The notes: generated by a model from the letters alone, not told the origin. A stretch of 64,000 nt of DNA from Nematopogon swammerdamellus (GCA_946902875.1 OX336337.1:1488001-1552000), one strand, 5' to 3'. Shown: positions 42,285 through 53,329, counted from the stretch's first letter. Numbers and translations: made by a program.

Positions 42285-42805
42285 ACAACTGTAGGTTCCT
42301 TCCACAGAGCATCAAATACCTACCGCGGGCGCCCCCTACTAGAGGCGCCCTAAGCGATGATATTTGTAACCCAATAACCGTACGCTGAGCTGCTAGCGCT
42401 TCGTATGTGTGTGTATCGACACTACACACAAAGAGGAGCAAGTTAGGCACACGCACAAAACAAATGCACACGCACAACACACATATGTAAGTCATAGGCC
42501 ACGCCCACAGGCTTCAACGGCGTTGTAGAGAAATCGCGCTCACGGCGCCTCTAGTAGGGGCGGGCGCGCGCATTTCATGCTCTGTGGTTCCTTCACTTTT
42601 TACTTTACTATCCTATCCCGCCCGGGTCGATACCACCGTACTGATTGAAACGTCGGTCGAAACGGCTATATTAAATAGTTCGTGTTTTCCATCCAGTTCA
42701 GTGAAATGAAGGGAAGCACTGACATAGCACCTAGTTCACCCGGTGTATGGGCCGACATCACGAATGTTGTAGGTAATGTAGCCAACCGGGTCAGTTTAAA
42801 AAAAA
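42285..42805 (+). mobile_element. SINE family B interrupted by a MITE
   Basis: ACTGTAGGTTCCTT at 42288-42301 and its continuation from 42588 (TTCCTTCACTTTTTACTT then CGATACCACCGTACTG and the B body to 42805) are one SINE split at the GGTCCCTTCCCTT site of the central domain. Confidence 0.75.
42302..42587. mobile_element. MITE with CCACAGAGCAT ends and 6-bp target duplication
   Basis: Inverted ends of about 45 bp: CCACAGAGCATCAAATACC and CGCCCCCTACTAGAGGCGCC at the left are mirrored by GGCGCCTCTAGTAGGGGCGG and ATTTCATGCTCTGTGG at the right. TTCCTT is duplicated on both sides (42296-42301, 42588-42593). No transposase. Confidence 0.82.
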
Positions 42806-42824
42806 AATACATTAGACATATAGG

Positions 42825-43250
42825 AAAAAACCGGCCAAGTGCGAGTCGGACTCGCGCACCGAGGGTTCCGTATCGCCACACAATATATTATCAATTGTTA
42901 TTTTTACTTTAGAGTTTGCACTGTAATCATGCGAGTTTGACGCTTGTATGTATGTATTACTGTTTTTACAATATAGTTATAGCAAAAACGAAAAACGTTG
43001 AAAAAAAATACGTTTCTTGCATGAAATTACAAATTGCAAAAAATTAAAACTAAAAAATGCAGGGGATCCCCCTGCATTTTTTAGTTTTAATTTTTTTATA
43101 ATTTAAGATATCCACCATAATAACACACATTTTTTTTAAAGTTCCACCGGCTACCTATTACGGTTCACAAGATAAAACCCCTTAAAGGTAGAACACGCGA
43201 ACGGACTCACGGTGTAGCTTACGAGTAATAATGGGGTCCCATACCGTATG
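42825..43250 (+). mobile_element. Family G element with a palindrome inside
   Basis: CCGGCCAAGTGCGAGTCGGA at the start and a degraded CGGCTACCTATTACGGTTCA at 43150. A 27-bp-arm palindrome (AAAAATGCAGGG / CCCTGCATTTTT core) lies at 43037-43098. Confidence 0.65.
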
Positions 43251-43518
43251 GAGTATTTAAAAGTTGTACTACCATTTTACTTAACAAAAATACGAAATTT
43301 AATTTAAAAAATATTACAAGAGAGTAAAACTCTTCTAAATATATTTATTGTTTATTGTATAATTTCATCCATAGGTAGGTAACCTACGCTTGGACATGTC
43401 GAAAATTCCGCCAGTTCCAAATTCAAATGCAAAGAAAAACTGACAAAAAAAACTTCGCAAGTCACAATGTTTTGTTAGTACCATAAAAGTATTACCTTAT
43501 GAGTAGAAGAGGCCTCCT

Positions 43519-43680
43519 CCGTGGTATGCTCAAATTACAGACGACTGTGTTGATACCACCGTATAGCCAGCAATTCAAACGCAAGTCTCCGATATCATAT
43601 CGGAGGTGATATTGACTAATCGGAGCATGTGCTCAAGCTCTCTGACTCGACCACCCATACAGTATTGCACATACACATAT
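43519..43680 (+). mobile_element. SINE family A, internally deleted
   Basis: GGTATGCTCAAATTACAGAC, then TCGGAGGTGATATTGACTAA and CGACCACCCATACAGTATT. Confidence 0.6.
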
Positions 43681-43755
43681 ACAGATCGATTCAGAAATTA
43701 CTAGCAAAACATTAAGGTTGATTCTAGAGTTCGAATGGGCCACTTTGACCTTCGA

Positions 43756-43893
43756 CATACATACATACATATCACACACGCTGAATCCCGACAATCGGGG
43801 AAAGCAGAGTAATCGGTGTTGTGCTGCAAGAACTCTGGTCAATTACTGCACAACACCGACCACCACGTTTCGCAAAGTATTCGAACAAGATTC
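43756..43893 (-). mobile_element. Family C, 3' part
   Basis: CACACGCTGAATCCCGACAA through ACCACGTTTCGCAAAGTATT, cut off at about 43893. Confidence 0.75.
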
Positions 43894-44815
43894 AAATTAT
43901 ACCTTCGAATTATTTTAAAATCTAAAAAAAAGATTTGATTCCCACCCATTTTTGTGACGATAAGCTATAAAAATGCATGCATTGTTTTAGATTTTTTTCA
44001 AAGTCACAACGGCTCCAGATTGACCCTTAAAGTTTTGGGAGGCATTGCTGAATGGTAGTTATCTGAATATTACAAAATGGAATAGAATAGATTTAGCAGC
44101 AGGTTGGGAATGCATCCATACACTGTCGAATGTACTTAACTCGTTCTAATAAAAAAAAATGCCTTGGACTTACCTTAGAACAGAATAAAATAAAATATTA
44201 TAATATTATTCTCTCCGTGCAGTTAGTTCCTCACGGGTTTCCTTGCCCCGCCCGTTGATGTCTTTTACTTGGCGATCTTTGATTCTGCGCCGGGCAGGTA
44301 TATCGCCAAACTACATTTGTGTCTGCTTGCCTATTCGCTCTTTATTATAGTACTCTTAAACGCAAAGGAGCTGATAAGGATAATTTTTTTTTATTTTAAT
44401 AGTTTTATTTTTATTTTTAATAAATAATTACAAATAATTTTATATACTGCATTCTAAACGAACTGGAACTAAATAAAAATGTAAAACGGTTATACCAAAA
44501 TAATTACAAATATTTTAAATTTAAAATAGGTATTTAGTTTTAATATTTAAATTTAAAATAGCACTTTACTGGTATACCTACTGGTAGGTAAGGTAAATAT
44601 GCATATCCATGTATAACATATTATTTTTATTATATATTTTTACTTTTTCTCCTTAACATCATTTTGGCTGTTTCACATTATTTATGACTAACCAGTCTCG
44701 GCATTAACAGCTGTGAAAAAACAGGAACTCAACATTTATAATAAATAAAAAGGAGGTATAAGATCGTATAGATTTATTTGCCACGTACACAAATTCGTGA
44801 ATCACAATTTATTTC
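43894..44815. other. AT-rich stretch, no gene recognised
   Basis: No frame or repeat family is recognised. 44200-44300 is GC-richer without a motif. Confidence 0.4.
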
Positions 44816-45020
44816 TGCCTACCTGTCCTGCGCCAAGCGCCCCGAGGGGCGGGGGCGCGGAGGAGGGGGATCGACATCGGGAGGGCGGATGCTGCGACAG
44901 CTGCGCCGGCGCCGCGTCGCCGCTACCTCCGTCCGCGCGAGCCGCGAGCCCGGTGCGCGCGAGCCGGTCCTCCCAGTCGAATAATTATCGACCTCCTCCG
45001 ACTCGAACAAAAGGGTCGCG
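44816..45020. other. CpG-rich island, no gene recognised
   Basis: Open frames on both strands have Arg, Ala and Pro-rich composition. Possible regulatory island. Confidence 0.3.
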
Positions 45021-45284
45021 CGACTGCCTACCTGATTTTATGCACCCACTAGGAGGGCCACAATTGAATGCGTGCCCAATTAATAAAACTTGGTATAAAA
45101 TACCTGAAAATGTACTTACCATAATTCGAATGACTTACCAAACTGGTGGCACGAGCGAGCCACATGTTTCTATATGAGTACACACTATAGCTAGTACATA
45201 AAAGAGTGAATGATACAATTAAGGGTCGGACACTGACTAACTCGTCTTACTTCTGTAAGAGCTTATCTAAAACAGCAAGTGTCC

Positions 45285-45440
45285 CGGGATCTAGAACCAC
45301 TGCAACGCCGTAGGGATGTCGGCTCCCTAAGTGTGTTCTATCACGTCTTATTCCATGGGGAGTGCTCGGAGGAGCTGTTTTACGCGATCCCGCCGTCCCC
45401 TTTCCACCTCAACACCACGCGCACTGGGCAATTCACTACA
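45285..45440 (+). mobile_element. LINE reverse transcriptase remnant
   Basis: Across a frameshift the + strand gives RRDVGSLSVFYH, then GECSEELFYAIPPSPFHL and NTTR, the segment just upstream of the C-terminal motif in jockey-like elements. The - strand copy at 48609-49012 covers the same part. Confidence 0.7.
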
Positions 45441-45621
45441 TTGCATCTTTGAGATTGCAAAATGAAAAATATTTCCAAAACAATTATCCAAACACTCGTT
45501 TTGGAAATATTTGCACTCTGGAAGTGCATAGGTGCATAGATCGTATAGTGAGTACTCACTCATTGACTTTAAATTTGTCTACATTTGTTTTGACTACATT
45601 TAATAGAAGGATATATTAATT

Positions 45622-45657
45622 CAGATAATGAAACGTGGCGCACGTTTCATTATCTGT
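45622..45657. repeat. Perfect 16-bp-arm hairpin
   Basis: CAGATAATGAAACGTG and CACGTTTCATTATCTG around GCG. Confidence 0.8.
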
Positions 45658-45659
45658 AA

Positions 45660-46223
45660 TTAAAGTAAATTTGTATTTGAAAAACTAAAATTATTTGTTA
45701 ATAGATATTTGGTCTCTTATAGAAAGCTCAGTCCACATAAAGATTTACATATAAATAATTGTTATATTAAATAGAATATATATATATTTGGTCATACAAT
45801 GAAAACAAAAAACTAAAATAATACTTTATTCTTAAAAAACATAAAATTTTATTATAAAATACAAATTTTAACATTTCTAACGTTGTATAATAATTATAAA
45901 AAAAAACTTAAACATATACTGAAAAAATAAATTATTTTTTTAAGTTTATGTCTCACTTTTTATTGTGTAGATACCTATGTAGTTACTTGTAAAAATATTG
46001 CAAAAACATGACAAATTCAAGTGTAGTGTACGGTACCACACGAATGGTTAATAAAGAATAAAACATTTTAACTAGCCTTAAGGCTGTAATACAATGTTTA
46101 ACGCTTCCATTTCTCACAGCTAAAGCCGGTACTTTTACTAAATTAAATTGGCACCAACACACAGAGACAAAGTTTATGTTTTTACTTAGAATAACGTGTT
46201 CTGTTCTTTATAATATTATAATA
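45660..46223. other. AT-rich stretch, nothing recognised
   Basis: Long A- and T-runs only. No frames or repeat families. Confidence 0.5.
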
Positions 46224-46667
46224 CTAGCTGTGCCCGCGGCTCCGCCCGCTCTCATATTTCACTTCACTGCTAACCTCATAAGCTATATAGCGTGATAGTA
46301 AGCAGCCTATAGTTGATGGGAAGAATCCAGCTATCCGTAGAATTTTGTTTTATTAAAATCGGTTCAGTGGTTCTCGAGTTATAAGCGGACACACAGACAC
46401 TCAGACAGACAGAAAGCAGACGTTGGATTTTATTATACATAGGTAAGGACAAGCTGTGCCCGCGGCTCCGCCCGCTCTCATATTTCACTTCACTGCTAAC
46501 CTCATCAGCTATTTAGCGTGATAGTAAGTAGCCTATAGTTGATGGGAAGAATCAAGCTATCCGTAGAATTTTGTTTTATTAAAATCGGTTCAGTGGTTCT
46601 CGAGTTAAAAGCGGACAGACAGACACTCAGACAGAAAGCAGACGTTGGATTTTATTATAGGTAAGGA
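46224..46667 (+). mobile_element. Two family F elements head to tail
   Basis: 46224-46449 and 46450-46667 each begin AGCTGTGCCCGCGGCTCCGC and end TTATTATA..AGGTAAGGA. The second lacks the extra CACAGACA of the first. Confidence 0.88.
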
Positions 46668-46820
46668 TGTACAAATAATAAAGTGACATGCAAACACCCC
46701 TGTAACAATTGAACATTTTCACGTTCATTTATATGTATAAATAAGCAGTTACTACTAATTTCCAAGTTTTCTTTTCAAGTTTGAAATGAAATTATACATT
46801 TGAGATTATATATATATATA

Positions 46821-47212
46821 CAGGGTGTCCCAAAACTCAAGATCAAGCGGGAACCAGGGAGTAGGCCAGCTTATGACTAGCCAGGCAAAAATAAGAAAAA
46901 AAAAATCTAAGTCATTTATTTTTTTAGAAAAAAGTTTTACTTACTTAATTTTTTTTTGTAAATCTACAAGCATTCTGGTTTTATTTGGGATAGTTATCAA
47001 TAGCAGAGTTATTTAGGCTTCCAATATAAAAAATTTAACAATTATATTTTCAAATTTGTAGTCGTAGTACCTAAAATGTCAATTTTCAACGTTTTTAAAA
47101 AAATGCTCATATCATAAAAAAAGGACTCAGATATTTTTTCTTATTTTCCCTGGGTAGTCATAAGCTGGCCTACTCCCTGGTTCCCGCTTGACGTAGAGTT
47201 TTGGGACACCTA
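46821..47212. mobile_element. Hairpin TIR element, about 390 bp, ~85-bp arms
   Basis: CAGGGTGTCCCAAAACTC at the left, followed by AAGCGGGAACCAGGGAGTAG, is mirrored by CTACTCCCTGGTTCCCGCTT and GAGTTTTGGGACACC at the right. It is flanked by TA repeats. The frame inside is noncoding. Confidence 0.82.
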
Positions 47213-47509
47213 TATATATAAATTTTATATACAAAAAAATTAAAATTTTTTACTTACAGTAAGACTTAAATGTTAGTATTTAGTTTTTATTTATTTATTA
47301 GGTTAATTTTATCAATATTAAAGTTTAAAATATATATTTAGAAAAATATTATATTATAATAATATAATATACAATTTATTTTGTAATAAACTTAAAAAAA
47401 ATTGCAAATTCAATAGAAATGTCTCTTACGAACCACCCTTGCTATAGTTACTTACGGAATTAATGTAAAAACACATTTAAAACATAAATACCTAAGTCAA
47501 AGCGATGCG

Positions 47510-47765
47510 AGGGCGCTCTCGGCGGACAAGGAGGGCGCCAACAGGTAGTATATAGCTAGTGGGTACCGCGCACGGAGAACAGAGGTGCGAGGAGTGGTTA
47601 CTGGCACTAATTTCTAGTAAAACGCATCGCCAGGGCGGGGTGTAGCGGGGGAGGCACGACTCGCGAATTGCGCACTATTTAACTCCACGTGCGCTGGGTC
47701 TGATTCAATGCCACGCCCACTTCGATCACCTATGCCCCCACTTGGTGGCGAGGTAGATACGAGTA
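47510..47765. repeat. Dispersed repeat H, copy 2
   Basis: GCGATGCGAGGGCGCTCTCG at the start. The shared core CTAATTTCTAGTAAAACG and the TATGCCCCCACTTGGTGGCG segment correspond to 21329-21412 and 21770-21790. Confidence 0.5.
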
Positions 47766-48608
47766 GATAGATAGATATTCTTTATTTATCATTCGTATGA
47801 TTTCTTACGTGATAATTTTTCTAAGTGTTATTTTCGGTTTTGTCACCCCAAAGATACTTTGTCAGCGGCCCCTGTCGCCGCTAAAACGTGACAAACCCCT
47901 CCTTACATCCCGACTTTAGTAGGTTAGGTCGACTATGCATATGTATGTAGGTCGAAAGGAACAACTCTGTTATCAAAAATATTATATGCAAGAAAATCTT
48001 CACTGAGTCATTCCCCTCAAAAACGGAAATTTTATCATACGTATGGAATGTATATCATATATATACGGAATGTATATCATACGTACGGATGATATACATT
48101 CATTCGTTATTTGACATTACGCTTGAATTTATCCTGTTTAGTTTTTTACAGTTCGGTTCGATTACACCCACAAAGAATAGCCGGCAAGAAACTTCGCAGG
48201 GGTATTTATATTTTGTAACGTCTTCGATTACAATACATTGTGACTAGCTACACAATAGACTCAGCTTACAGTACAGTGATAAGATATAGTTTGAGAGCTA
48301 GAATAACTATAACATAAGCTTGATAATTCCGACCAAAATCAAAAGTAAAAGTAAAAACAAAAATAAAATCAGGTGTATACAGCCTTTTTCAGAAATTGTT
48401 GATACATATCGCATCAAGTATGTAATATATAAGTATATATAGAAAATACTTTATCCAAGCCAAGAAACATTTAACAATAATTAGCACATTAGAAAATGTA
48501 TATGACGTGCAACAGCGGACTTATCACTTGCAGAGATTTCATACAGTCATCCCTTGAATGTTTGAGAGTCGATAAAATTAGTGAATATTAAAATATAATA
48601 TTAGTGAT

Positions 48609-49012
48609 AGTTTTTTTTTATTGACAGCGCGACATATGGCACCGAGCCACCCATAAGGTGTCTAACGACGCCCATGGACATTCGGTCGTATGCGGGGGTT
48701 GCGAATGCCATGCCGGCCTGACAGGTGCCCATTCACGCCCATCTTGAAGGACCCGAGACTGTGCTTGGAGGGAAATATATGGGTAGGGAGAGCGTTTCAG
48801 AGTTTACCGGTTCTGTAGAGGAAAGATCTGCAGAATCGATTGGTACGCATCCGCGGTAGGGAAGCGTGTAGGGATGCAGTCCCTGCCCAGTGCGCGTGGT
48901 GCGAAGGTGGAAAGGGGACGGCGGGATCGCATTAAACAGCTTCTCCGAGCACTCCCCATGGAATAAGCGATAGAACTTAGGGAGCCGACATCCCTACGGT
49001 GTTGCTGTGGAA
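48609..49012 (-). mobile_element. Jockey-like LINE 3' end, 5'-truncated
   Basis: The - strand reads GDVGSLSSIAYSMGSARR-type RT sequence, PFHLRTTRTGQGLHPYTLP, then YNLG-like and FKMGVNGHLSGRHGIRNPRI, with a 3' UTR and a reversed A-tail at 48611-48620. It starts near 49012. Confidence 0.75.
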
Positions 49013-49052
49013 ATGTAGGTAAGTACCTAGTGATTATAGTTGAGAAGTGAAG

Positions 49053-49283
49053 ATAAAAGTTAAATTACAAATTTAAAAAACCCCCGACCCTTAAAAAGTC
49101 AAAAATAATTTTCGTTTACTCACTTAAAGGAGTCGGTAGACCGCTAAGTAAATTCCCGCGCAGCTCGGAGTTATTATATTTTATTTACTTAGCGGTCCCC
49201 CGACTCCTTTAAGTGAGTAAACGAAAATTATTTTTGACTTTTTAAGGGTCGGGGGTTTTTTAAATTTGTAATTTAACTTTTAT
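49053..49283. repeat. Long palindrome, arms of about 100 bp
   Basis: The left arm (ATAAAAGTTAAATTACAAAT ... CCCCCGACCCTTAAAAAG ... CTCACTTAAAGGAGTCGG ... ACCGCTAAGTAAA) is mirrored on the right with few changes. The loop is about 27 nt (TCCCGCGCAGCTCGG). MITE-like. Confidence 0.9.
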
Positions 49284-49473
49284 TTAAAGCTTTTTTAAAA
49301 AAACCGCATGAAAATCGGTCCACTTTTTAACATAATTAATTTTTTTATTACTTAATTACTTGATTACTTGATTACAAACATAGCTAAGAACCATCCCGAT
49401 TAAACAAGCTTCCTAATAAAAAAAACCGCATCCAAATCGGTCCGTCCGTTTGGGAGCTACGATGCCACAGACA

Positions 49474-49526
<53 letters not shown>

Positions 49527-49565
49527 AACTTATAACACCCCTCCGTTTTTTTCGTCGGGGGTTAA
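49284..49565. repeat. Dispersed noncoding repeat with (CA)n
   Basis: CCGCATCCAAATCGGTCCGT, TTTGGGAGCTACGATGCCAC, then (CA)n at 49474-49520 and CCCCTCCGTTTTTTTCGTCG. The end CGTCGGGGGTT resembles the palindrome's CCCCCGAC, so the two may be related. Confidence 0.6.
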
Positions 49566-49914
49566 AAATAAAATAAAGATTCCCAGTTAGCTGTGTTTAT
49601 AGGCCGGCTACTCTCAGCTCTCTTCTCCGTGGTACTACACCTCACCGCGTGCGCAGGCGGGGCCGGGGTAGCCGGGGTGCGGCTGGACGGGAGGAGGGCA
49701 GAGGCCAGGTGCTGATCGGTACTACGCCGTACGTACTATGGGTAAGGCGCCGCTCACGCATCAACTTTTTTTAAATGTTTTTATTGTTTTATAAAAAAGT
49801 AGTATTTGGCATCGGACACTAGAAGTTGTCTTGAGATTTATAATATGTTTTTTTTTATGTTAGTACTAAGCATATAATGTACTCGATTTATAATATTACT
49901 TCATAAAGCCGAAA

Positions 49915-49990
49915 ATATAGCGGAATTTGTAACGCGCTGGCTGCACAAGCCAGAGTTCCAGTTCAAATCCTGGTCCCGCCCGAGGTTTTT
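49915..49990 (+). other. tRNA-like relic followed by a T-run
   Basis: TAGCGGAATTTGTAACGCGC resembles a D arm. CTGGC TGCACAA GCCAG forms a perfect anticodon-type stem with a 7-nt loop (CAC in the anticodon place, but G where U33 is expected). CCAG TTCAAATC CTGG makes a T arm with B box GTTCAAATCC. The acceptor stem does not pair well. The T-run after it would terminate Pol III. A decayed tRNA gene or SINE head. Confidence 0.4.
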
Positions 49991-50045
49991 TTTTTCTCTT
50001 CATTTTCCCCTTTGGGTCCATCTAGTGAATTTTTTTTAATAATGT

Positions 50046-50275
50046 ATGTCATGTCGATGACCGTTGGAGTAACCGTGTGCTACACTGGCGGCCGTGGACA
50101 GGAAAACGGAGTGTGGGAAGACCACCCGCCACGCCAGGTGGGACGACGACATCAAGTACGCCGGCGGAAATCAGTGGTTCCGTATCGCTGAAGGCCGGGA
50201 GGACTGGAGGAAAATTGGAGAGGCGTATGTCCATCAGTGGACGCTTACACGCTGACTGACTGACTGACTGACTGT
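50046..50275 (+). mobile_element. RTE-like LINE C-terminal relic
   Basis: The + strand frames give LHWRPWTGKRSVGRPPAT, WDDDIKYAGGNQWFRIAEGR and EDWRKIGEAYVHQWTLT across frameshifts. Confidence 0.78.
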
Positions 50276-50370
50276 GATGTCGCAAATAAGATGATGATTG
50301 TCATTGAGATTGCCTGAGAGGAAAACGAAGAAAAACGCCCTAAGAATAGAAACATTTTAAACTTCATTTA

Positions 50371-50420
50371 ATGTCAAGCCGTCATGCGTCAGTTCTCTCT
50401 GACGCATGACGGCTTGACAT
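50371..50420. repeat. Perfect 22-bp-arm hairpin, 6-nt loop
   Basis: ATGTCAAGCCGTCATGCGTC plus AG on the left, the loop TTCTCT, then the exact complement. The 50-nt unit has no mismatch. Confidence 0.92.
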
Positions 50421-50699
50421 AGAGTCAGCTTACTCACTCGTACGTTTTTTAAATTTCTTAACCAAATATTTGTACCTATAATTTAACCATTCCAACCACC
50501 AATTATTCTGTTTAATTTAATACCCGTGAGTGATACATACAACTGCAAAACAAAATACAGAAAGACATCATTGATAGAATTTTTTATTTTATATATGTAT
50601 GTTAAAAAAATGTCTTTGATGTATGCGAACTTCTGAATGTTTGAAAAAATCATGAAATAATTAAAACATTTGGTTCAGCCTATTAAAATTTTCATGTGC

Positions 50700-51065
50700 C
50701 GAAATGAAATGTGTTCCATCCAATCTGAAAGCTGCCACGAATACGGCCGTAGACGGGGCTCTGCATCGCGACGGACTAACAAAACGGAGTGCAGGATTTT
50801 TTATTCACACACACATCCTGCCCATACCTACACACACGCTACCTGCGCGGCGCCCTTCGTGCGCGCGCGCCGATACAAAACAAACTTTTGACACTCGTCG
50901 TCGAGACTCCGACCGAGGCGGTCGTTTCGTTCGTCAACTCTTCTCCTCACGAGAATACATCGCGTTCGAGGACTGCTGAAATGGCACCTGTGCACGTCTT
51001 ATTGTGAAGTGTTTGGGTGCTCGATCGAACTATTGGTGTTCGTGTTGGACTATTTCGAAAGCAAA
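50700..51065 (+). promoter_or_regulatory. Cyclin D 5' leader and probable promoter region
   Basis: GC-richer sequence with CpGs directly upstream of the cyclin D ATG. The coding frame stays open upstream to a stop at 50889, without any other ATG in frame. One out-of-frame upstream ORF (50981-51007) is present. The transcription start cannot be set from sequence. Confidence 0.5.
50981..51007 (+). other. Upstream ORF in the cyclin D leader (8 codons)
   Basis: ATGGCACCTG opens an 8-codon frame (MAPVHVLL) ending TGA at 51005-51007, 58 nt before the cyclin D ATG. G at -3 and G at +4 give it a good start context, so it could lower or time cyclin D translation. This depends on the mRNA starting upstream of 50981. 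Confidence 0.45.
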
Positions 51066-51311
51066 ATGGATTTATCTTGCGGTGAGAAGCTGGAGACCAC
51101 GGCAGCGTGTTCGGAGACGTCAGAACGGCTGTCGCCGGCGGTGGACCGGTGTTCGGCTGGACCAGACCGCGCGCTCGACACAGATCCTCGTATCATTCAC
51201 AACCTGCTCGTGTTGGAGAGGACACACGCGCTGCACGTGAACTACTTCGACCACGTCCAACCTGACCTGGAACCCTACATGAGGAAGATTGTTACCACGT
51301 GGATGCTGGAG
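51066..51311 (+). CDS. CycD: Cyclin D, coding exon 1 (residues 1-82)
   Basis: D-type cyclins bind CDK4/6, and the complex phosphorylates Rb-family proteins in the nucleus to let cells leave G1. The ATG at 51066 has a good context (AAAATGG) and is the first in frame after the stop at 50889. Residues 3-7 are LSCGE, an LxCxE motif used to bind Rb. Residues 43-82 start the first cyclin fold: RIIHNLLVLE, then YFDHVQPDLEPYMRKIVTTW and MLE. The exon ends after GAG at 51311 with donor GTAGAC, in phase 0 after MLE, the same place as in vertebrate cyclin D genes (from memory). The donor is weaker than consensus. Intron 1 is 3638 nt. Confidence 0.93.
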
Positions 51312-51439
51312 GTAGACCTCGCTTCCTTTTTCTGTGAATAAAATTTCACCTTCCTCGCATACTTAGAGAATTGTGATCGCGCTTGCTTGCACTAGTGAAA
51401 TGAAACAAATTCTTTCATATTATTAATGTCAATTTATTC

Positions 51440-51545
51440 GCTCGAATTCCTGAGGCAGCGTATCTGTGTGGCCATCCATCGAGGCAACGCCGCTAGCGTC
51501 ATCAGAACAGTGCCCACATCGTCCTACCTGCAGGTTATTAGGTTT
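51440..51545 (+). pseudogene. Unidentified transposon-like ORF fragment in cyclin D intron 1
   Basis: An open frame reads LEFLRQRICVAIHRGNAAS, then VIRTVPTSSYLQ, continuing to a stop after LNVSNIQRGNK. FLRQRI..A..R resembles the - strand fragment at 17070-17240. Likely a decayed mobile-element ORF of unknown class rather than a cyclin D exon. Confidence 0.4.
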
Positions 51546-52194
51546 TGTATAGGTTATAGGTTTTTTGTTTTGTGTTGCACAATATGTTTAGAAAGAAATA
51601 TAACATTGTGTCATAAAAAAAACATATTCATTAGTTTTTTTTATATTTTAAATGTTTCAAATATTCAAAGAGGAAACAAATAGTTTTTTATTAATATCAT
51701 TAGATTATGAGGATCACATACTAAAGGGCATTTTTCTGACGATTCGTGGATTCTTTCAGCCGACAGCTGATCGGGACAAAATGTAATGTAAACTGTGAAT
51801 TGAAATTTTCCTTTTTTTTTTTCACGAAAAACTTATTTATAACTTGGATTAGGTATATTTTATTAGTTCAAACCTATTAATTTTAAGTACGTAAATACGA
51901 AAAAATCAAGAAGACACATTTTAGAAGTACTGAAACGCAAAATTTTGCGCGAAATATTTACGCACGTAGCGCGCGCGTAGGTAGGTAGATCTGAAAACGT
52001 AATTGGTGCAGTTGGAGCGAGCGGGTCAATGACCCCGCACCTGAAGTTGATGGTAGTGTTTTGTTTTGACGCACGCACACACACATACACACACACACAT
52101 CCTTAATATACGTTATATAAATGCCTGTATGTAATTTGTTAGTGTCGGAATTTTAATTTCTACAGGATTAGAGTACATACATACATACTTGTAC

Positions 52195-52460
52195 ATATAC
52201 ATACCACACGCGCAAGTACTCTTGTAAATTACAGCACAACACCGACCGTCACATTTAGCAAAGTATTCGGACAAGATAACTATCAAGCAGCAAGTAAGGC
52301 ACGAAGGCCCGCCTGCTGCACGACTCGGTGGAAGGACCGTGCCAAGGTGATAGGTGGCTAGCTTGTCGACCTTATGCACGGCACCTTGTCATTATCCCTT
52401 AGTCGCCTTTTACGGCGTGCACAGGGAGAGATGCAGTGGGGCTACCGACCCCACACAGTA
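52195..52460 (-). mobile_element. Family C element in cyclin D intron 1
   Basis: CAGCACAACACCGACCGTCA, GCAAGTAAGGCACGAAGGCC, and the reversed 5' module CTTAGTCGCCTTTTACGGCG, ending at CGACCCCACACAGT. Confidence 0.78.
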
Positions 52461-52735
52461 TTCATTAGTTAGAGTATTTTACATCCAATTCAGTGTTTAC
52501 ATCGCTAGCATTCTAGTGTGTGCTCTTCGGTTTCCATATTAAAGTAGTAATACGATTGTTTCAAAATATTTTGGCATATGGTAATAATTTTACCTTGTGT
52601 AGATTTTTCTACTGGCTAGATACATATAAAAAAAATAATATAAAAAAAATGTTTATTGGTCAGGCACATAGAGAAACATTATAGCTATATTACAGGTGCT
52701 TTATACATAAACAATAGTAATATTTGTACCGTGTG

Positions 52736-53060
52736 GGGCCGGTACTTTAAAAGAATAACCCCACTGCATCTCTCCCCGTGCATGTCATAAAAGGCGACTA
52801 AGGGATATGACTCCCTTCTTATATTACTAGGTGGTAGGGTTTAACCCGTCTGGGTTGGTACCACCGCACTGAATGAAAGGTCGGTCGAAACGGCTATGTA
52901 AATAGTTTGTGTTTTCTGTCCAGTTCAGTGTAGCCGGCACGACCGAAGGGAAGCGCTGACGTGGCAACAAGTTCACCCGGTGTTATGGGCTGACATCACG
53001 GATGTTGTAGGTGATGTAGCCAACCGTGTCAGTTTCAATAAAAAAAAATAAAAAAAAAAT
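52736..53060 (+). mobile_element. SINE family B, short subtype, in cyclin D intron 1
   Basis: Same layout as 35651: the 5' hairpin module, ATATGACTCCCTTCTTATAT, central domain and body, ending CAATAAAAAAAA with a second A-run. Confidence 0.85.
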
Positions 53061-53329
53061 ATGATAATAGTAAAATAGTACCAATACTGTGCCTGCGAAA
53101 TCGTGTATTGTTGGACACTGTCGCCTAAACTGGCTCTAAGGCTGTTTCATAGCCGACATTGCTTGGTCAAACTCAAAGCCCTGGTAATTACATAATTTAG
53201 GCATCTAACTGATATACATATATAGTATGTATTATTTTTTATTATTATTTGTTAATATCAGCCCCATATACTCATCTTCTCCATCCCTTAGCGACTATAA
53301 AACATTATTACAAAAAATTTCGTCTTTAC

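Noticed and set aside
49915..49990. Functional tRNA gene
   Set aside because: The acceptor stem does not pair and the base before the anticodon is not T; kept only as a tRNA-like relic.
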